Positions 53,146 to 62,727 are shown, counted from the first letter of the stretch. The stretch: 64,000 nucleotides of DNA from Acidobacteriota bacterium (GCA_022562055.1 JADFQA010000001.1:1-64000); one strand, 5' to 3'. Made by a program: numbers and translations. The notes: a model not told the origin generated them from the sequence alone.

Positions 53146-53232
53146 ATGCAGCGGAATTTAGTGCCCGAGAACATGGCCTCAGAACTCAAGAAACCGCCCA
53201 AGAATGCCGACAAATTGGGATGGCAACACTGA
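53146..53232 (+). CDS. 28-codon leader frame before pseudopilin operon
   Basis: A short frame MQRNLVPENMASELKKPPKN that ends with TGA at 53232, 12 bases inside the first pseudopilin gene and in another frame. Ribosomes ending here would lie directly over the pilin ATG at 53220, which itself has no good ribosome site, so translational coupling is possible. Coding is not proven. Confidence 0.3.
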   Translation: MQRNLVPENMASELKKPPKNADKLGWQH

Positions 53233-54797
53233 GGGACCGGCTGGTGGTCCGCATGCAACGCGCCGAGGGCGGTTTCTCCATCATCGAATCGATGATGGCG
53301 GCGACAATTCTGCTGATCGCCATCGTGCTCACGGTAACGCCTCTGGCGGTCTCCATGCGGGCGATCGACCGGGCCAAAGACACAACGATCGCTGAGAACA
53401 TCGCCCAGGCCCGCATCGAAGAGGTCCGCTCTCTGCGGTACAACGATGTTGGCAATGTCGGCTTCGAACCCAACGGAATAATCTCTCGGACCGTGACCCA
53501 GACAGTGTCGGGTCGCGACTTCACCGTCCTAACTACGGTTGAGTACGCCGGCAGCCTGACCGGTCTCAACGTGGTTGCCCAGGGCGGTGACGGCGTGCAG
53601 GGTTTCTACGACATTGGTGTTAACTACAAGTCTGTCGTCGTTACTGTCTCCCCTGTCGTCGGTTCGGCAAAGCCCGTGACAATGGAGACGATCATCTCTC
53701 CTCCGACGATCGCCGCTCAAGAACAAATCGCGGTAGTTCAGGTGGATGTCGTCCTCCACGAGCCTTATGACTCCTACGGCGATGCCGCGCCGACACTGCA
53801 GATTGTGGGCGCGAAAACCTACGTTTCAGCGAACGCGACGTTGTCTCAGTATTTTGTCGAGGTCGATTTCGGAACTTATAACATCGAGCTATTTTCGGGA
53901 TCTGACTGGCTAATCGACCCGGTATCAGTCTCATCCGGTGCAACGAGCGTCGATGCAGTCGGGGGTTGGAACGCGAGACGCACAATACAGCTGTACCAGC
54001 CAGCGTCTCTAGCAATGACGATCACCGATAAGGCTACCGGTTCGCCGATCGCGGACGCGGTCTTGACGGTAGAAGATCTGTCGTCAGGTTGGACTACCAC
54101 AGGGGTAGCTGGGGAGTATGACTTCTCAAATCTTGTCCCAGATCGGTATCGAGTAACGGCAGCGGCGGGGGGGTATGCGCCGGCCTTCGTCGAGATTGAT
54201 GTTCCCGGGTCCGGAGGGGCCAGTAGCGTTGCAGGCACCCTTGAGTTGGAGGTGCCGCCGTACGACACCGTGAACTACACCTTTACCGTGAGCTACGGCG
54301 GACAGTCCGACTACGTCATCAATGGTGCGGAGGTGACTGTTACGCACCCGACGTTGGGTTCCTGGGTCGGACATACAGATGAAACTGGGAATGTCACGCT
54401 CAATATCCCCGCGAACATGTCAAGCCTCGTAGCCACTGCAACAACGACTTGGGGCCACGGTAGCGTCGTATGGCGCTTCAGATCGACGCCTAGCGCGGAG
54501 AGCCGGGAACTCAAGTTGACAAAACCGCTTTCCACTGATCGATTCCGGTTACGCTATGGCCCAATAGGACCGAACGGATTTTACGAGTATCGAGTTGGGG
54601 GCACCGCCGGCACATGGATCCGAATACCGGCTAACTCCTTCGGCAATGTCTCGTTCATGGTCGTCGAAAGCTATGGGCTGCTCGTCGAGGTGACCGCATA
54701 CTGCGGTGTCACGGACTATCCCGCGTCACCGCTAAGCACGGCAAGCACGACGCTGAATAACAGAAACAAGACGTGGAGTGTGTCCTCGTCATGCTGA
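53220..54797 (+). CDS. Pseudopilin-like protein with Ig/CarboxypepD_reg-like domains
   Basis: A 525-residue protein with a type IV prepilin start: basic leader, cleavage at GG before FSIIESMMAATILLIAIV (Glu at +5), then a long extracellular part. At about 260-345 the sequence SLAMTITDKATGSPIADAVL and VPDRYRVTAAAGGYAP is a carboxypeptidase-regulatory-like beta-sandwich, and about 350-430 looks like another. So this is a large, surface-exposed minor pilin, possibly an adhesin tip. It is the first of three prepilin-like genes in one operon. Assembly ATPase and prepilin peptidase genes are outside the window. Confidence 0.75.
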   Translation: MATLRDRLVVRMQRAEGGFSIIESMMAATILLIAIVLTVTPLAVSMRAIDRAKDTTIAENIAQARIEEVRSLRYNDVGNVGFEPNGIISRTVTQTVSGRDFTVLTTVEYAGSLTGLNVVAQGGDGVQGFYDIGVNYKSVVVTVSPVVGSAKPVTMETIISPPTIAAQEQIAVVQVDVVLHEPYDSYGDAAPTLQIVGAKTYVSANATLSQYFVEVDFGTYNIELFSGSDWLIDPVSVSSGATSVDAVGGWNARRTIQLYQPASLAMTITDKATGSPIADAVLTVEDLSSGWTTTGVAGEYDFSNLVPDRYRVTAAAGGYAPAFVEIDVPGSGGASSVAGTLELEVPPYDTVNYTFTVSYGGQSDYVINGAEVTVTHPTLGSWVGHTDETGNVTLNIPANMSSLVATATTTWGHGSVVWRFRSTPSAESRELKLTKPLSTDRFRLRYGPIGPNGFYEYRVGGTAGTWIRIPANSFGNVSFMVVESYGLLVEVTAYCGVTDYPASPLSTASTTLNNRNKTWSVSSSC

Positions 54798-55462
54798 TGC
54801 CATCAACAGCCCGCCGGTTGCATGGTGAACGTGGCACGACGCTCACCGAGGTGCTGGTCGCCTCGATGTTGACAGTCATGATCGCGGCCGTGTTCCTGAC
54901 CCTGTTTTCTGCCTTCTCGCGGAATGTGCAAGTTGAACAGCAGCGCGCTGAAGCGCTACGCGACATTCGGCCGGTTATCGCCCAGATGTTGGTCGAACTG
55001 CGCCAAGCCGTCGATGTTGATAATGATGGAGCGATCATTGCAAGCCTTGATTCCTCATGGGGCGGGTTGGATGTTGTCTTTCATTCGGACCGACGTGACG
55101 ACATGGCGGGTCCGGAGAAGTACCACTACTACATTGCCAATTGCAGCGGCGGGTTGTGTGACCTCATGCATGAAACCACGCCCGCAGACGCCGGCTCGGG
55201 GCCGAACTGGACGTATGTGATCGGTCCGTCAATTACCCGCGTGTTGGTGACAAACGTCGTCGCCTCCGGGAACCCATTGTTTGAAGGCATTTCGTGGGCT
55301 ACTGGGTCAGAAGTGGTGACGACGTCATGCGATGCGACGGCGCGGTGTGTCTTCGAAGTTGTCAAGATCGATCTAAGGATCGATCCTGATCCGAACAACG
55401 CGACACTCCCCGAAGTACAGATTCTCGAAGCTGTGAGGTTGCGTAATGGTCAGCGTACTTAG
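54791..55462 (+). CDS. Pseudopilin (PilW/PilV-like)
   Basis: A 223-residue prepilin-like protein: leader ending HGERG, then TTLTEVLVASMLTVMIAAVF (Glu at +5) and a soluble region with four cysteines in two close pairs (CSGGLC and CDATARC), which may form loops. ATG at 54791 overlaps the upstream stop by seven bases; its own 3' end overlaps the next gene by 17 bases. It is probably a minor pilin that forms the tip complex with its two neighbours. Confidence 0.75.
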   Translation: MLMPSTARRLHGERGTTLTEVLVASMLTVMIAAVFLTLFSAFSRNVQVEQQRAEALRDIRPVIAQMLVELRQAVDVDNDGAIIASLDSSWGGLDVVFHSDRRDDMAGPEKYHYYIANCSGGLCDLMHETTPADAGSGPNWTYVIGPSITRVLVTNVVASGNPLFEGISWATGSEVVTTSCDATARCVFEVVKIDLRIDPDPNNATLPEVQILEAVRLRNGQRT

Positions 55463-57056
55463 GATGCGGAGGTTGCACAACGAGGAAAACGGCGTCGCTA
55501 TGGCGACCGTGATTATGGGCATGCTTGCGATCACCCTGATGACCGTGATGATCCAGTCCCTGGCAAGTTCTCAACTCAGCCAGGCGGACTATTTTCAGCG
55601 TGAGGACACGGTCCTCGCCGGGACAGAGGCGATGCTTGAACGATACGCCACCAAACTTTCTATTAATCCGCTGTACTACCAGCGTTACGTCGACGAGGCA
55701 GAGGCGCCTCGGAAATGTGTCGATCAGAACTCCTCCGGGTACAACACGATCGTGGAGCCGGGGAACACCTGGATCAGGGATTGCACCACATGGGACTATA
55801 TCGAAACGACGAACTTCTATACCCACCCCCTGTTAACGGGTGGCGCCGGTCCCGCTGACGATATTGCAGTATTGCTGAGGGTGTCGCCGCCATCGGACGG
55901 AAAGGCGGTGGAGGTGACGGTCGTCGGACGACAGGCTGGTTTTCTCAACCCGAGAGTCGTCACAGCCGAGATTCGCCCGACGTCAGTCTCCGAGTTTGTC
56001 CGTATGGTCGAGAACGATCTTCGTTACGGCAGTGGAGCCAAGACGTTCGGCAAGGTTTACGTTGGTGGCAATGTCGGGTACCGGACCGGCGGCGAAGCAC
56101 ATGCCGATGTGTTCGCCGAGGGTTCGATCGGGTTCTACTCGGGTGGCAGGTGGTACGGACCGCCTACTTGGGAGAACGGTGCCGAGGGATACGACTCGAG
56201 TGGAAGCTACAACTCTGCTGGGGAGCTGATTACCGACTACTACCCCGATCCGATCGATTTTGACAGATTCTGGGATGATCTCGACTTGCTCGTACTCGAA
56301 GCATGCGAGGGGGGAGGTGTGTGCCTCGATCCTGCCGTGGATTCGCGAATCCCAAGCAACGTGGCTGCATATCTCATAGAAACCGTCAACGTGTCCGGGC
56401 AGCCCACCAAACTCAAAGTTTCGTATGCGACAAGCGGGCCGAGCGCCGACTACTGCGATGGTGACGAATCAGGGTGGACGAAATACTCCCAGAACGGCAC
56501 CTGGAACTACCTCGACACCTTCGACGTGCCAACGAACGGTGCGGTGTGGGCGAACCAGCACATCGTGATCGGTCGCAAAAGTTCCTCGCCTTTTGTCATG
56601 AGCGGCATCGTGTCGTTTTACGCTGGCACGGCGTCGAGTCGGCGAAACATCATTGTGGGATCAGACGTGTTATATGTTGATGGACTCAACGGTACCGACA
56701 TGGTGGGCTTGATCGGTTCGGACGCGGTGTGGATCAATGGCAACGGTATTGGAAACGATAGGGTTTTCAATCTGTATGCCGCGATCCTCAACCAGAACGG
56801 CCAGCTCATGACCTCGACAAGTTGTGCCGGTTCCCCGATGAACGGGCCCAATAGCGTTCTCAATATGTACGGCTCGAACGCATCACTCGGTACCGGGAAT
56901 ATGTCGTGCTGCTTTACTTTCCGCAACTACAATTTCGATGAACGCCTTGCTTGGATTCGCCCACCGTTCTTCCCACTGCTCAGCGACGCGTGGCGCTACA
57001 CCAACTGGCGGGAGACCGCCACGCCATGCTGGGCTAAGCCCGCTGGCTGCTCTTAA
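55446..57056 (+). CDS. PilX-like minor pilin/adhesin
   Basis: A 536-residue protein. A charged leader (RRLHNEENG) precedes VAMATVIMGMLAITLMTVMIQSL, a hydrophobic helix like those of PilX-type proteins, which lack a strict Glu+5. The extracellular part is rich in G, S, N, Y and W, contains many cysteines and has a repeat-like region with GKVYVGGNVGY and HADVFAEGSIGFYSGG that resembles polymer-forming/bactofilin-like beta-helix turns. Third gene of the pseudopilin operon, coupled by overlap to the second. Function in attachment is inferred. Confidence 0.65.
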   Translation: MVSVLRMRRLHNEENGVAMATVIMGMLAITLMTVMIQSLASSQLSQADYFQREDTVLAGTEAMLERYATKLSINPLYYQRYVDEAEAPRKCVDQNSSGYNTIVEPGNTWIRDCTTWDYIETTNFYTHPLLTGGAGPADDIAVLLRVSPPSDGKAVEVTVVGRQAGFLNPRVVTAEIRPTSVSEFVRMVENDLRYGSGAKTFGKVYVGGNVGYRTGGEAHADVFAEGSIGFYSGGRWYGPPTWENGAEGYDSSGSYNSAGELITDYYPDPIDFDRFWDDLDLLVLEACEGGGVCLDPAVDSRIPSNVAAYLIETVNVSGQPTKLKVSYATSGPSADYCDGDESGWTKYSQNGTWNYLDTFDVPTNGAVWANQHIVIGRKSSSPFVMSGIVSFYAGTASSRRNIIVGSDVLYVDGLNGTDMVGLIGSDAVWINGNGIGNDRVFNLYAAILNQNGQLMTSTSCAGSPMNGPNSVLNMYGSNASLGTGNMSCCFTFRNYNFDERLAWIRPPFFPLLSDAWRYTNWRETATPCWAKPAGCS

Positions 57057-57108
57057 CACTAGTGACCTTGATAGCGCGACGAACGGGAGGTGGGGTAGTC
57101 TCTCGTGC

Positions 57109-57780
57109 ATGAGTTTGGTCGTTGAAGGGCGGTCCCTGTGGATCGCCCAAACTAATTGTTATGTGATCGCTCGTGACCGCGGCGGTCCCGGCATTGTCGT
57201 TGACGCCCCACCGGACGTCGAGCAGATGGGGGAGCTTCTCGCGGACCTCGATATCACGCCCGTGGCACTGCTCGTAACCCACGGCCACATTGATCATGCG
57301 GGCGGGTCCGGCGGGTTCGCGGCGCGGAATCCTGGTGTCATCACCTATCTTCATCCCGATGACGAATTCCTGTATCGCGACCCGGCGACTATGTTGCGAC
57401 GCCTTATGGGAACGATCCTGAACGCTGAGGAAATCAATCGTGAGTTCGGCGCTCCTGCCCAACTCGCCGAACTTTCGCATGATCAGCACCTCGAGATTGC
57501 GGGGATCGACATCCAAGTGCTGCACACGCCCGGTCACACCCCGGGACACTGCTGTTTCTTGATACCTTCTGAGGGATTGCTGTTCAGCGGCGATCAGTTG
57601 TTTGCGGGGTCTGTCGGTCGGACTGACCTACCTGGTGGCAACACCGAGCTGCTCTTTGAGTCGATGCGTGCTAGCATCCTGCCGCTCGACGACGACATCG
57701 AAGTCTTGCCAGGACACGGACCGGCCACAACTATTGGCTACGAGCGGCATACCAACCCGTTCCTCCAGGAGCTTTCGTAG
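57109..57780 (+). CDS. Metallo-beta-lactamase-fold hydrolase (glyoxalase II-like)
   Basis: A 223-residue MBL-fold protein. Metal motif THGHIDHAGG (HxHxDH, about 60), third His in HTPGHTPGHCCF, Asp in LFSGDQLFAG and last His in PGHGPATTIGYE. It is like the glyoxalase II-type protein found before hisS in mycobacteria. Hexamer TAGTCT ends seven bases before the ATG and no ribosome site is seen, so it may be leaderless. The stop shares one base with the hisS GTG (TAGTG). Confidence 0.88.
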   Translation: MSLVVEGRSLWIAQTNCYVIARDRGGPGIVVDAPPDVEQMGELLADLDITPVALLVTHGHIDHAGGSGGFAARNPGVITYLHPDDEFLYRDPATMLRRLMGTILNAEEINREFGAPAQLAELSHDQHLEIAGIDIQVLHTPGHTPGHCCFLIPSEGLLFSGDQLFAGSVGRTDLPGGNTELLFESMRASILPLDDDIEVLPGHGPATTIGYERHTNPFLQELS

Positions 57781-59009
57781 TGGATATCAGGGCCCCCAAG
57801 GGAACCGACGACATCCTCCCCCCGCAGTCGCGGATATGGAGTCACGCCATGGCGGTGTTTGAAGACATGTCACGGCGTTACGGTTACGGCATGGTGTTCA
57901 CGCCAATGTTTGAGCGAACCGAACTCTTTGAACGTGGGGTCGGAGCCGACACCGATGTTGTCGAAAAGCAAATGTACACGTTCGCTGATCGAAAAGGGCG
58001 CTCGTTGACACTGCGCCCCGAAGCAACCGCATCCGTGGTGCGTGCGGTGCTCGAGTCGGGCCGGGCCGGCGTGTTCAAGGGTGCGTATTCGGGGCCCATG
58101 TTTCGCTATGAACGCCCTCAGAGGGGGAGACGCCGACAATTCTGGCAACTCGGGGTCGAATATCTCGGTGAACCAAGCCCTCTTGCTGATGTAGAGGTCA
58201 TCGAAGTCGGATATCGGTTCTTGGAGAAGATGGCGGTACCGGACGTTGAAGTACAGCTGAACTCCGTAGGGGATCCTGGGGACCGCGTTGAGTACCGCAC
58301 CGAATTGCAATCCTGGTTGCGCGAACGCGAGGAGCAGCTTTCGCCGGAATCACGAAGGCGGATAGATACCAACCCCCTGCGAGTTCTCGATTTGAAAGCA
58401 GATCGCGACACCACTGCTCACGCTCCGACACCAGTTGACCATCTAGGAACCGCGGCGGCTGAACACTTCGCCGCGGTCAAACTAGGGCTTGAAAACGTTG
58501 GCATTCCATATGTGATCGCCCCGCGCCTGGTCCGCGGCCTCGATTACTACAACCGGACAGTTTTCGAATATGTGCCCCGCCAGTACGGTGCTGCCCAGAG
58601 CGCGGTCGGGGGTGGGGGACGGTACGACGGTCTCGCCGAGACTCTTGGAGGTAAGCCGATGTACGGCGTTGGGCTAGCAATGGGTCTGGATCGGATTCTC
58701 CTCGCTGGCGGAGATATCGATCTTGGGCCGGAGCTGGATGCATATGTCGTGGTGGCAGATCGCACGCTACAAGCTCGGGCCGTGTCGCTCGTCGGGGAAC
58801 TCCGGTTGGACGGTCTCAGTATCGACATGGATCTCGGCGATTCGAGCGTGACGGCGCAGTTCCGCGCCGCCGACAGAAGGAACGCCGACGTTGCCATCGT
58901 GGTGGGGCCCGAGTGGGCCGACGGTGAGGTTGTCATTCGCGACCTCACCTCGGGCGTGCAAGACAATATTCGCGTTGAGGAGATTGCTCCATGGCTACAC
59001 AAGCGATGA
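57780..59009 (+). CDS. hisS: Histidyl-tRNA synthetase
   Basis: A 409-residue class II synthetase. APKGTDDILP at the start, LRPEATASVVRAVL, GPMFRYERPQRGRRRQFWQL (motif 2), the HisA loop RGLDYYNRTVFEY, GGGGRYDGLAETLGG, then an anticodon domain (about 320-409). Start GTG at 57780. Its end overlaps aspS, so hydrolase, hisS and aspS form one operon. Confidence 0.96.
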   Translation: MDIRAPKGTDDILPPQSRIWSHAMAVFEDMSRRYGYGMVFTPMFERTELFERGVGADTDVVEKQMYTFADRKGRSLTLRPEATASVVRAVLESGRAGVFKGAYSGPMFRYERPQRGRRRQFWQLGVEYLGEPSPLADVEVIEVGYRFLEKMAVPDVEVQLNSVGDPGDRVEYRTELQSWLREREEQLSPESRRRIDTNPLRVLDLKADRDTTAHAPTPVDHLGTAAAEHFAAVKLGLENVGIPYVIAPRLVRGLDYYNRTVFEYVPRQYGAAQSAVGGGGRYDGLAETLGGKPMYGVGLAMGLDRILLAGGDIDLGPELDAYVVVADRTLQARAVSLVGELRLDGLSIDMDLGDSSVTAQFRAADRRNADVAIVVGPEWADGEVVIRDLTSGVQDNIRVEEIAPWLHKR

Positions 59010-60772
59010 AGGACACTATGGCCGGGACACTCCGCGCCGGCGATATCGGACGCACGGTGCGGATCGCCGGATGGGTCGGCAGTCGGCGCGACCACGGGGG
59101 AGTGGTGTTCATTGATCTGCGAGACACAAGCGGCATTGTCCAGGTGGTCCTCAACCCAGAGCACAGCCCGGCACCACAAGATGTGGTGCATGCACTGAGA
59201 TCTGAGTACTGCATCGCTATTGAAGGCACCGTGCAGGCGCGTCCGTCGGGGACTGCAAACGCCGATTTGCCAACGGGTGATGTCGATGTCGTGGCGACAT
59301 CTCTAACGATTCTGAACCCGTCCGATCCTCTCCCTTTTCAAATCAATGATCGGGTCGAGGTTGAGGAAGTAAAGCGACTGGAGTTCCGGTATCTGGACCT
59401 TCGTCGCACACGAATGGCCAACAATCTGCGTGCCCGATCCCGGGCAGTGCAAGCAATGCGCAGAGTCCTTTGTGAGAAAGACTTTCTTGAGGTGGAAACG
59501 CCGACGCTCATTGCTTCAACACCCGAAGGTGCTCGCGACATGCTCGTCCCTTCTCGCATGCGACCGGGGCACTTTTACGCGCTTCCCCAGTCGCCGCAGC
59601 TTTTCAAGCAGATGTTGATGGTTGCGGGCGTCGAGCGGTACTACCAGATCGCCCGTTGTTACCGAGACGAGGACCTGCGCGCCGACCGCCAGCTTGAGTT
59701 CACGCAGCTCGACCTTGAAGGGTCGTTCTGGACACAGGAAGACGTCCTCGACACTCTCGAAGACATCGTGTGTGAGGTGGTCGGAGACGTACGAGGCACG
59801 GAGTTACCTCGGCCGTTTGTACGAATGACATACGCCGAAGCGATGCGCCGGTTTGGCACTGACAAGCCCGACACGCGTTTCGCAATGGAGATTGCCGATC
59901 TGACCGACACATTTGCCGACACCGATTTCAAGGCGTTTTCCGGGGTTCTCGAAAGTGGCGGTGTTATTTCAGGGATCAACGTAGGAAAACTCGGGCTCGC
60001 GCGATCAGGACTCGACGCTCAGGTTGACCGGGCCATCGAGCTTGGAGCCAAGGGGCTGGTATGGATGGTCGTTCAAGAAGACGGCACGCTGCGTTCGCCG
60101 ATCGCTAAGTTCCTCACCGATTCCGAAGTGGAAACAATCAAGGTAAGGCTGGACGTCTCATCCGGTGATGTGCTGCTGCTCGTGGCCGATGCCGCTGGCG
60201 TAGTCAGGAAGGTACTCGGGCAGTTGCGACTCGACCACGGCAGACCGCAAGACCACGCCGATCTCGAATTCCTGTTCATCGTAGACTTCCCAGCGTTCGA
60301 GAAGACCGACGACGGCGGTTTCGCCCCCGTTCACCACCCGTTCACTGCACCTCACTCGGTGCAGGAGATGCGGGACCACCCAGAAACTGCGTTATCGCAC
60401 GGGTACGACTTGGTGTTGAACGGTTCCGAACTTGGGTCTGGCAGCGTGCGTATCCACAACGCGGAAGTCCAAGAGCAGGTGTTCGACGTGCTGGGAATCT
60501 CAAAACAAGACGCCGACGAGCGTTTTGGGTGGTTCGTCAGGGCCCTGCGTTTTGGTGCGCCGCCACATGCCGGTTTTGCGATCGGGGTCGACCGACTGGT
60601 GTCCATCCTCCAAAACGAGCCGAACATTCGCGAGGTCATCCCATTCCCGAAGACGCAATCCGGCGGTGATCCACTAACCGGGGCACCCTCGAAAGTTGAT
60701 CCTGCCCAGCTCGACGAGCTGGGCATTCAGGTGTCGCCCGACGTTATCAAGGAGTGGGCCGACCCTACGTAA
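58991..60772 (+). CDS. aspS: Aspartyl-tRNA synthetase, probably non-discriminating
   Basis: A 593-residue bacterial-type AspRS: OB-fold anticodon domain (about 20-120), class II core with motif 2 RCYRDEDLRADRQLEFTQLD, the bacterial GAD insertion (about 290-410) and motif 3 GVDRLVSIL. In the anticodon domain the segment SRRDHGGVVFIDLRD has His where discriminating enzymes usually have Leu, a residue linked to charging both tRNA-Asp and tRNA-Asn; that would need GatCAB. ATG at 58991 has GAGGAG upstream; an ATGA overlap start at 59006 is an alternative. Confidence 0.93.
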   Translation: MATQAMKDTMAGTLRAGDIGRTVRIAGWVGSRRDHGGVVFIDLRDTSGIVQVVLNPEHSPAPQDVVHALRSEYCIAIEGTVQARPSGTANADLPTGDVDVVATSLTILNPSDPLPFQINDRVEVEEVKRLEFRYLDLRRTRMANNLRARSRAVQAMRRVLCEKDFLEVETPTLIASTPEGARDMLVPSRMRPGHFYALPQSPQLFKQMLMVAGVERYYQIARCYRDEDLRADRQLEFTQLDLEGSFWTQEDVLDTLEDIVCEVVGDVRGTELPRPFVRMTYAEAMRRFGTDKPDTRFAMEIADLTDTFADTDFKAFSGVLESGGVISGINVGKLGLARSGLDAQVDRAIELGAKGLVWMVVQEDGTLRSPIAKFLTDSEVETIKVRLDVSSGDVLLLVADAAGVVRKVLGQLRLDHGRPQDHADLEFLFIVDFPAFEKTDDGGFAPVHHPFTAPHSVQEMRDHPETALSHGYDLVLNGSELGSGSVRIHNAEVQEQVFDVLGISKQDADERFGWFVRALRFGAPPHAGFAIGVDRLVSILQNEPNIREVIPFPKTQSGGDPLTGAPSKVDPAQLDELGIQVSPDVIKEWADPT

Positions 60773-60865
60773 GTCATGACGGTCACCCTCAGTGGTGAAG
60801 AACCTCTGGACCAGTAGTTATCCGCAGTCTATTATGTAGTGGCTGGCATAGTTTTGGAGGGCAGC

Positions 60866-61066
60866 GTGGCAGTTGCAGGTTTGTGGGACGATGTCGATGA
60901 GGTTGCAAGGCATCGATCAGTGTTTGGTTTGACGTGTCCGATATGCAGTAGCCCGTTGACGGCTGTAGATCTGGTCGGAGGCTCATCTCGCACAGTCGCC
61001 GGTTACGAGCTGTCGTGTCCCCAGGGGCACAGCCACGTTGTCGAGGTCACAACCCCCCCGGCGTAG
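60866..61066 (+). CDS. Small zinc-ribbon-like protein
   Basis: A 66-residue protein with CPICSSPLTAVDL and, 25 residues later, ELSCPQGHSHVVEV, a CxxC...C(x3)H-type zinc site. GTG at 60866 has GGAGG six bases upstream; a longer frame from 60839 is less likely. It lies between aspS and rarA. No family recognised. Confidence 0.55.
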   Translation: MAVAGLWDDVDEVARHRSVFGLTCPICSSPLTAVDLVGGSSRTVAGYELSCPQGHSHVVEVTTPPA

Positions 61067-61125
61067 ACCTCCGCCGAACCATCGACGGCGCGAGCACGGA
61101 TGTGCGTTCGGCTAGTGTCCGTACA

Positions 61126-62466
61126 ATGGACCTGTTTGCCGAGCAGCGCGACGAGCGGCGGTTTCTCGCGGCGCCACTTGCGGCTCGGATGAGGCCGAGG
61201 TCTCTCGAGGACGTTGTCGGCCAGCGGCACTTGCTCGGCGCTGACGCGTCGTTTCGCGCAATCGTGACCTCCGGCCAGCCGGTCTCCATGATTCTGTGGG
61301 GTCCTCCGGGCACAGGCAAGACAACCCTTGCAAGGCTGGTCGCAAAATATTCTGATGCCCGTTTTGTGCAGCTCTCTGCGACATCTGCCGGTGTCAAGGA
61401 CGTTCGTGAGACGCTTTTCACGGCTCAACAACGGATCGACGACGATCAGGGGCGGACGGTGTTGTTCATCGATGAGATTCACCGATTTTCAAAAGCGCAG
61501 CAGGACGCATTACTGCCTGGTGTCGAAGACGGCACGGTGACACTCATCGGCGCAACCACTGAGAACCCGTTTTTTGAGGTAAACGCACCTTTGATATCAA
61601 GGGCGACCCTGTTTCAGACCGAACCACTGACTCCCGGGGAGGTAGGCGAACTCCTCGACAGGGCGGTTGCAGACACAACAAGAGGCCTCGGCGGTACCGT
61701 AAACCTCACCACGGAAGCACGAGATACGTTGGCTGAACGTGTCGGCGGGGATGCCCGCCTCGCTCTCACAACGCTGGACGTTGCCGCCAAGATCGCCACG
61801 CTCCGCAATAGCGATATTGACGACGAAGTCGTCACGGAAGCCCTCCAGAGACGTGTCGTGCGCTACGACAAAGGCGGAGATCGTCACTACGACATTATCT
61901 CCGCATTCATCAAGAGTCTCCGCGGCTCCGACCCTGATGCCGCGATGTTCTGGCTGAAAACCATGATTTCGGGTGGCGAAGATCCTAAGTTCATTGCCCG
62001 ACGGCTCGTCGTGTTTGCCAGTGAAGACATCGGTCTTGCCGACAGCCGCGCGTTGACAGTAGCTGTGGATTGTTTTGCGGCAGTTGAACGTGTTGGATAT
62101 CCCGAATGTGAGTTTGCGCTGGCACACGCAACACTGTTTCTTGCGTTAGCGCCAAAATCGAACTCGGTGAAAACAGCAATGAGTTCGGCAGCGCGACTTG
62201 TGGAGTCGACACCCATTGCAGAGGTACCGCTGCATCTGCGTAATGCTGCGGTTGCTGGACTCGCTGATATCGGTCATGGTGTCGGATACATTTACCCTCC
62301 CACCGAGCAAGGCAGCGTCGTAAAACAGGCGTACCTGCCCGAAACGATCGTGGATGCCATCGTGTATCGCCCCCGCAAACAGGGTGCCGAGCTGCATCAT
62401 GCCGACCGGTTGTCACAGATTGACGAGATTCTCGGCAAGGCGCCGCGACAAAACGCAGAGGAGTAA
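61126..62466 (+). CDS. rarA: Replication-associated recombination protein A
   Basis: A 446-residue AAA+ clamp-loader-like ATPase (RarA/MgsA/WRNIP1 family) that acts at stalled forks. It begins with LAARMRPRSLEDVVGQRHLLG; Walker A GPPGTGKTTLARL (about 60), Walker B VLFIDEIHRFSKAQQD, sensor 1 LIGATTENP, then HYDIISAFIKSLRGSDPDAAMFWLKTMI, the family's own C-terminal part, and the tetramerisation domain. TAGTGT ends seven bases before the ATG, another probable leaderless start. Confidence 0.95.
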   Translation: MDLFAEQRDERRFLAAPLAARMRPRSLEDVVGQRHLLGADASFRAIVTSGQPVSMILWGPPGTGKTTLARLVAKYSDARFVQLSATSAGVKDVRETLFTAQQRIDDDQGRTVLFIDEIHRFSKAQQDALLPGVEDGTVTLIGATTENPFFEVNAPLISRATLFQTEPLTPGEVGELLDRAVADTTRGLGGTVNLTTEARDTLAERVGGDARLALTTLDVAAKIATLRNSDIDDEVVTEALQRRVVRYDKGGDRHYDIISAFIKSLRGSDPDAAMFWLKTMISGGEDPKFIARRLVVFASEDIGLADSRALTVAVDCFAAVERVGYPECEFALAHATLFLALAPKSNSVKTAMSSAARLVESTPIAEVPLHLRNAAVAGLADIGHGVGYIYPPTEQGSVVKQAYLPETIVDAIVYRPRKQGAELHHADRLSQIDEILGKAPRQNAEE

Positions 62467-62526
62467 TAGGCGAGCGCAGTGAGAAAGTCGGTCCTGCGCT
62501 AGTGAACGGGTAGTACATTGAACACC

Positions 62527-62727
62527 ATGTTCGTTCGACTCAGATGGTTCACGCTTGGCGCAGCCGCAACGGTGGCAGGCGGCATCATCGGCGCGGCAAA
62601 GCTGAAGCGTGCTCGCCAGAGCCTCACCGCGCACAATGCCGCCAGACTGGGGGCGCGCGGCGTTGCCGGAATTATCGAACGTGTGGCGGATTCGGTTACC
62701 CCTTCAGAACATGGTCCACGCCGGTAG
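62527..62727 (+). CDS. Small membrane-anchored protein between rarA and alaS
   Basis: A 66-residue protein: one hydrophobic N-terminal segment (LRWFTLGAAATVAGGIIGAA), a basic patch and a helical tail (GARGVAGIIERVADSV). A small membrane protein in this place, directly before alaS, is seen in many actinobacteria; its function is unknown. ATG at 62527; a TTG at 62518 is possible. Confidence 0.6.
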   Translation: MFVRLRWFTLGAAATVAGGIIGAAKLKRARQSLTAHNAARLGARGVAGIIERVADSVTPSEHGPRR

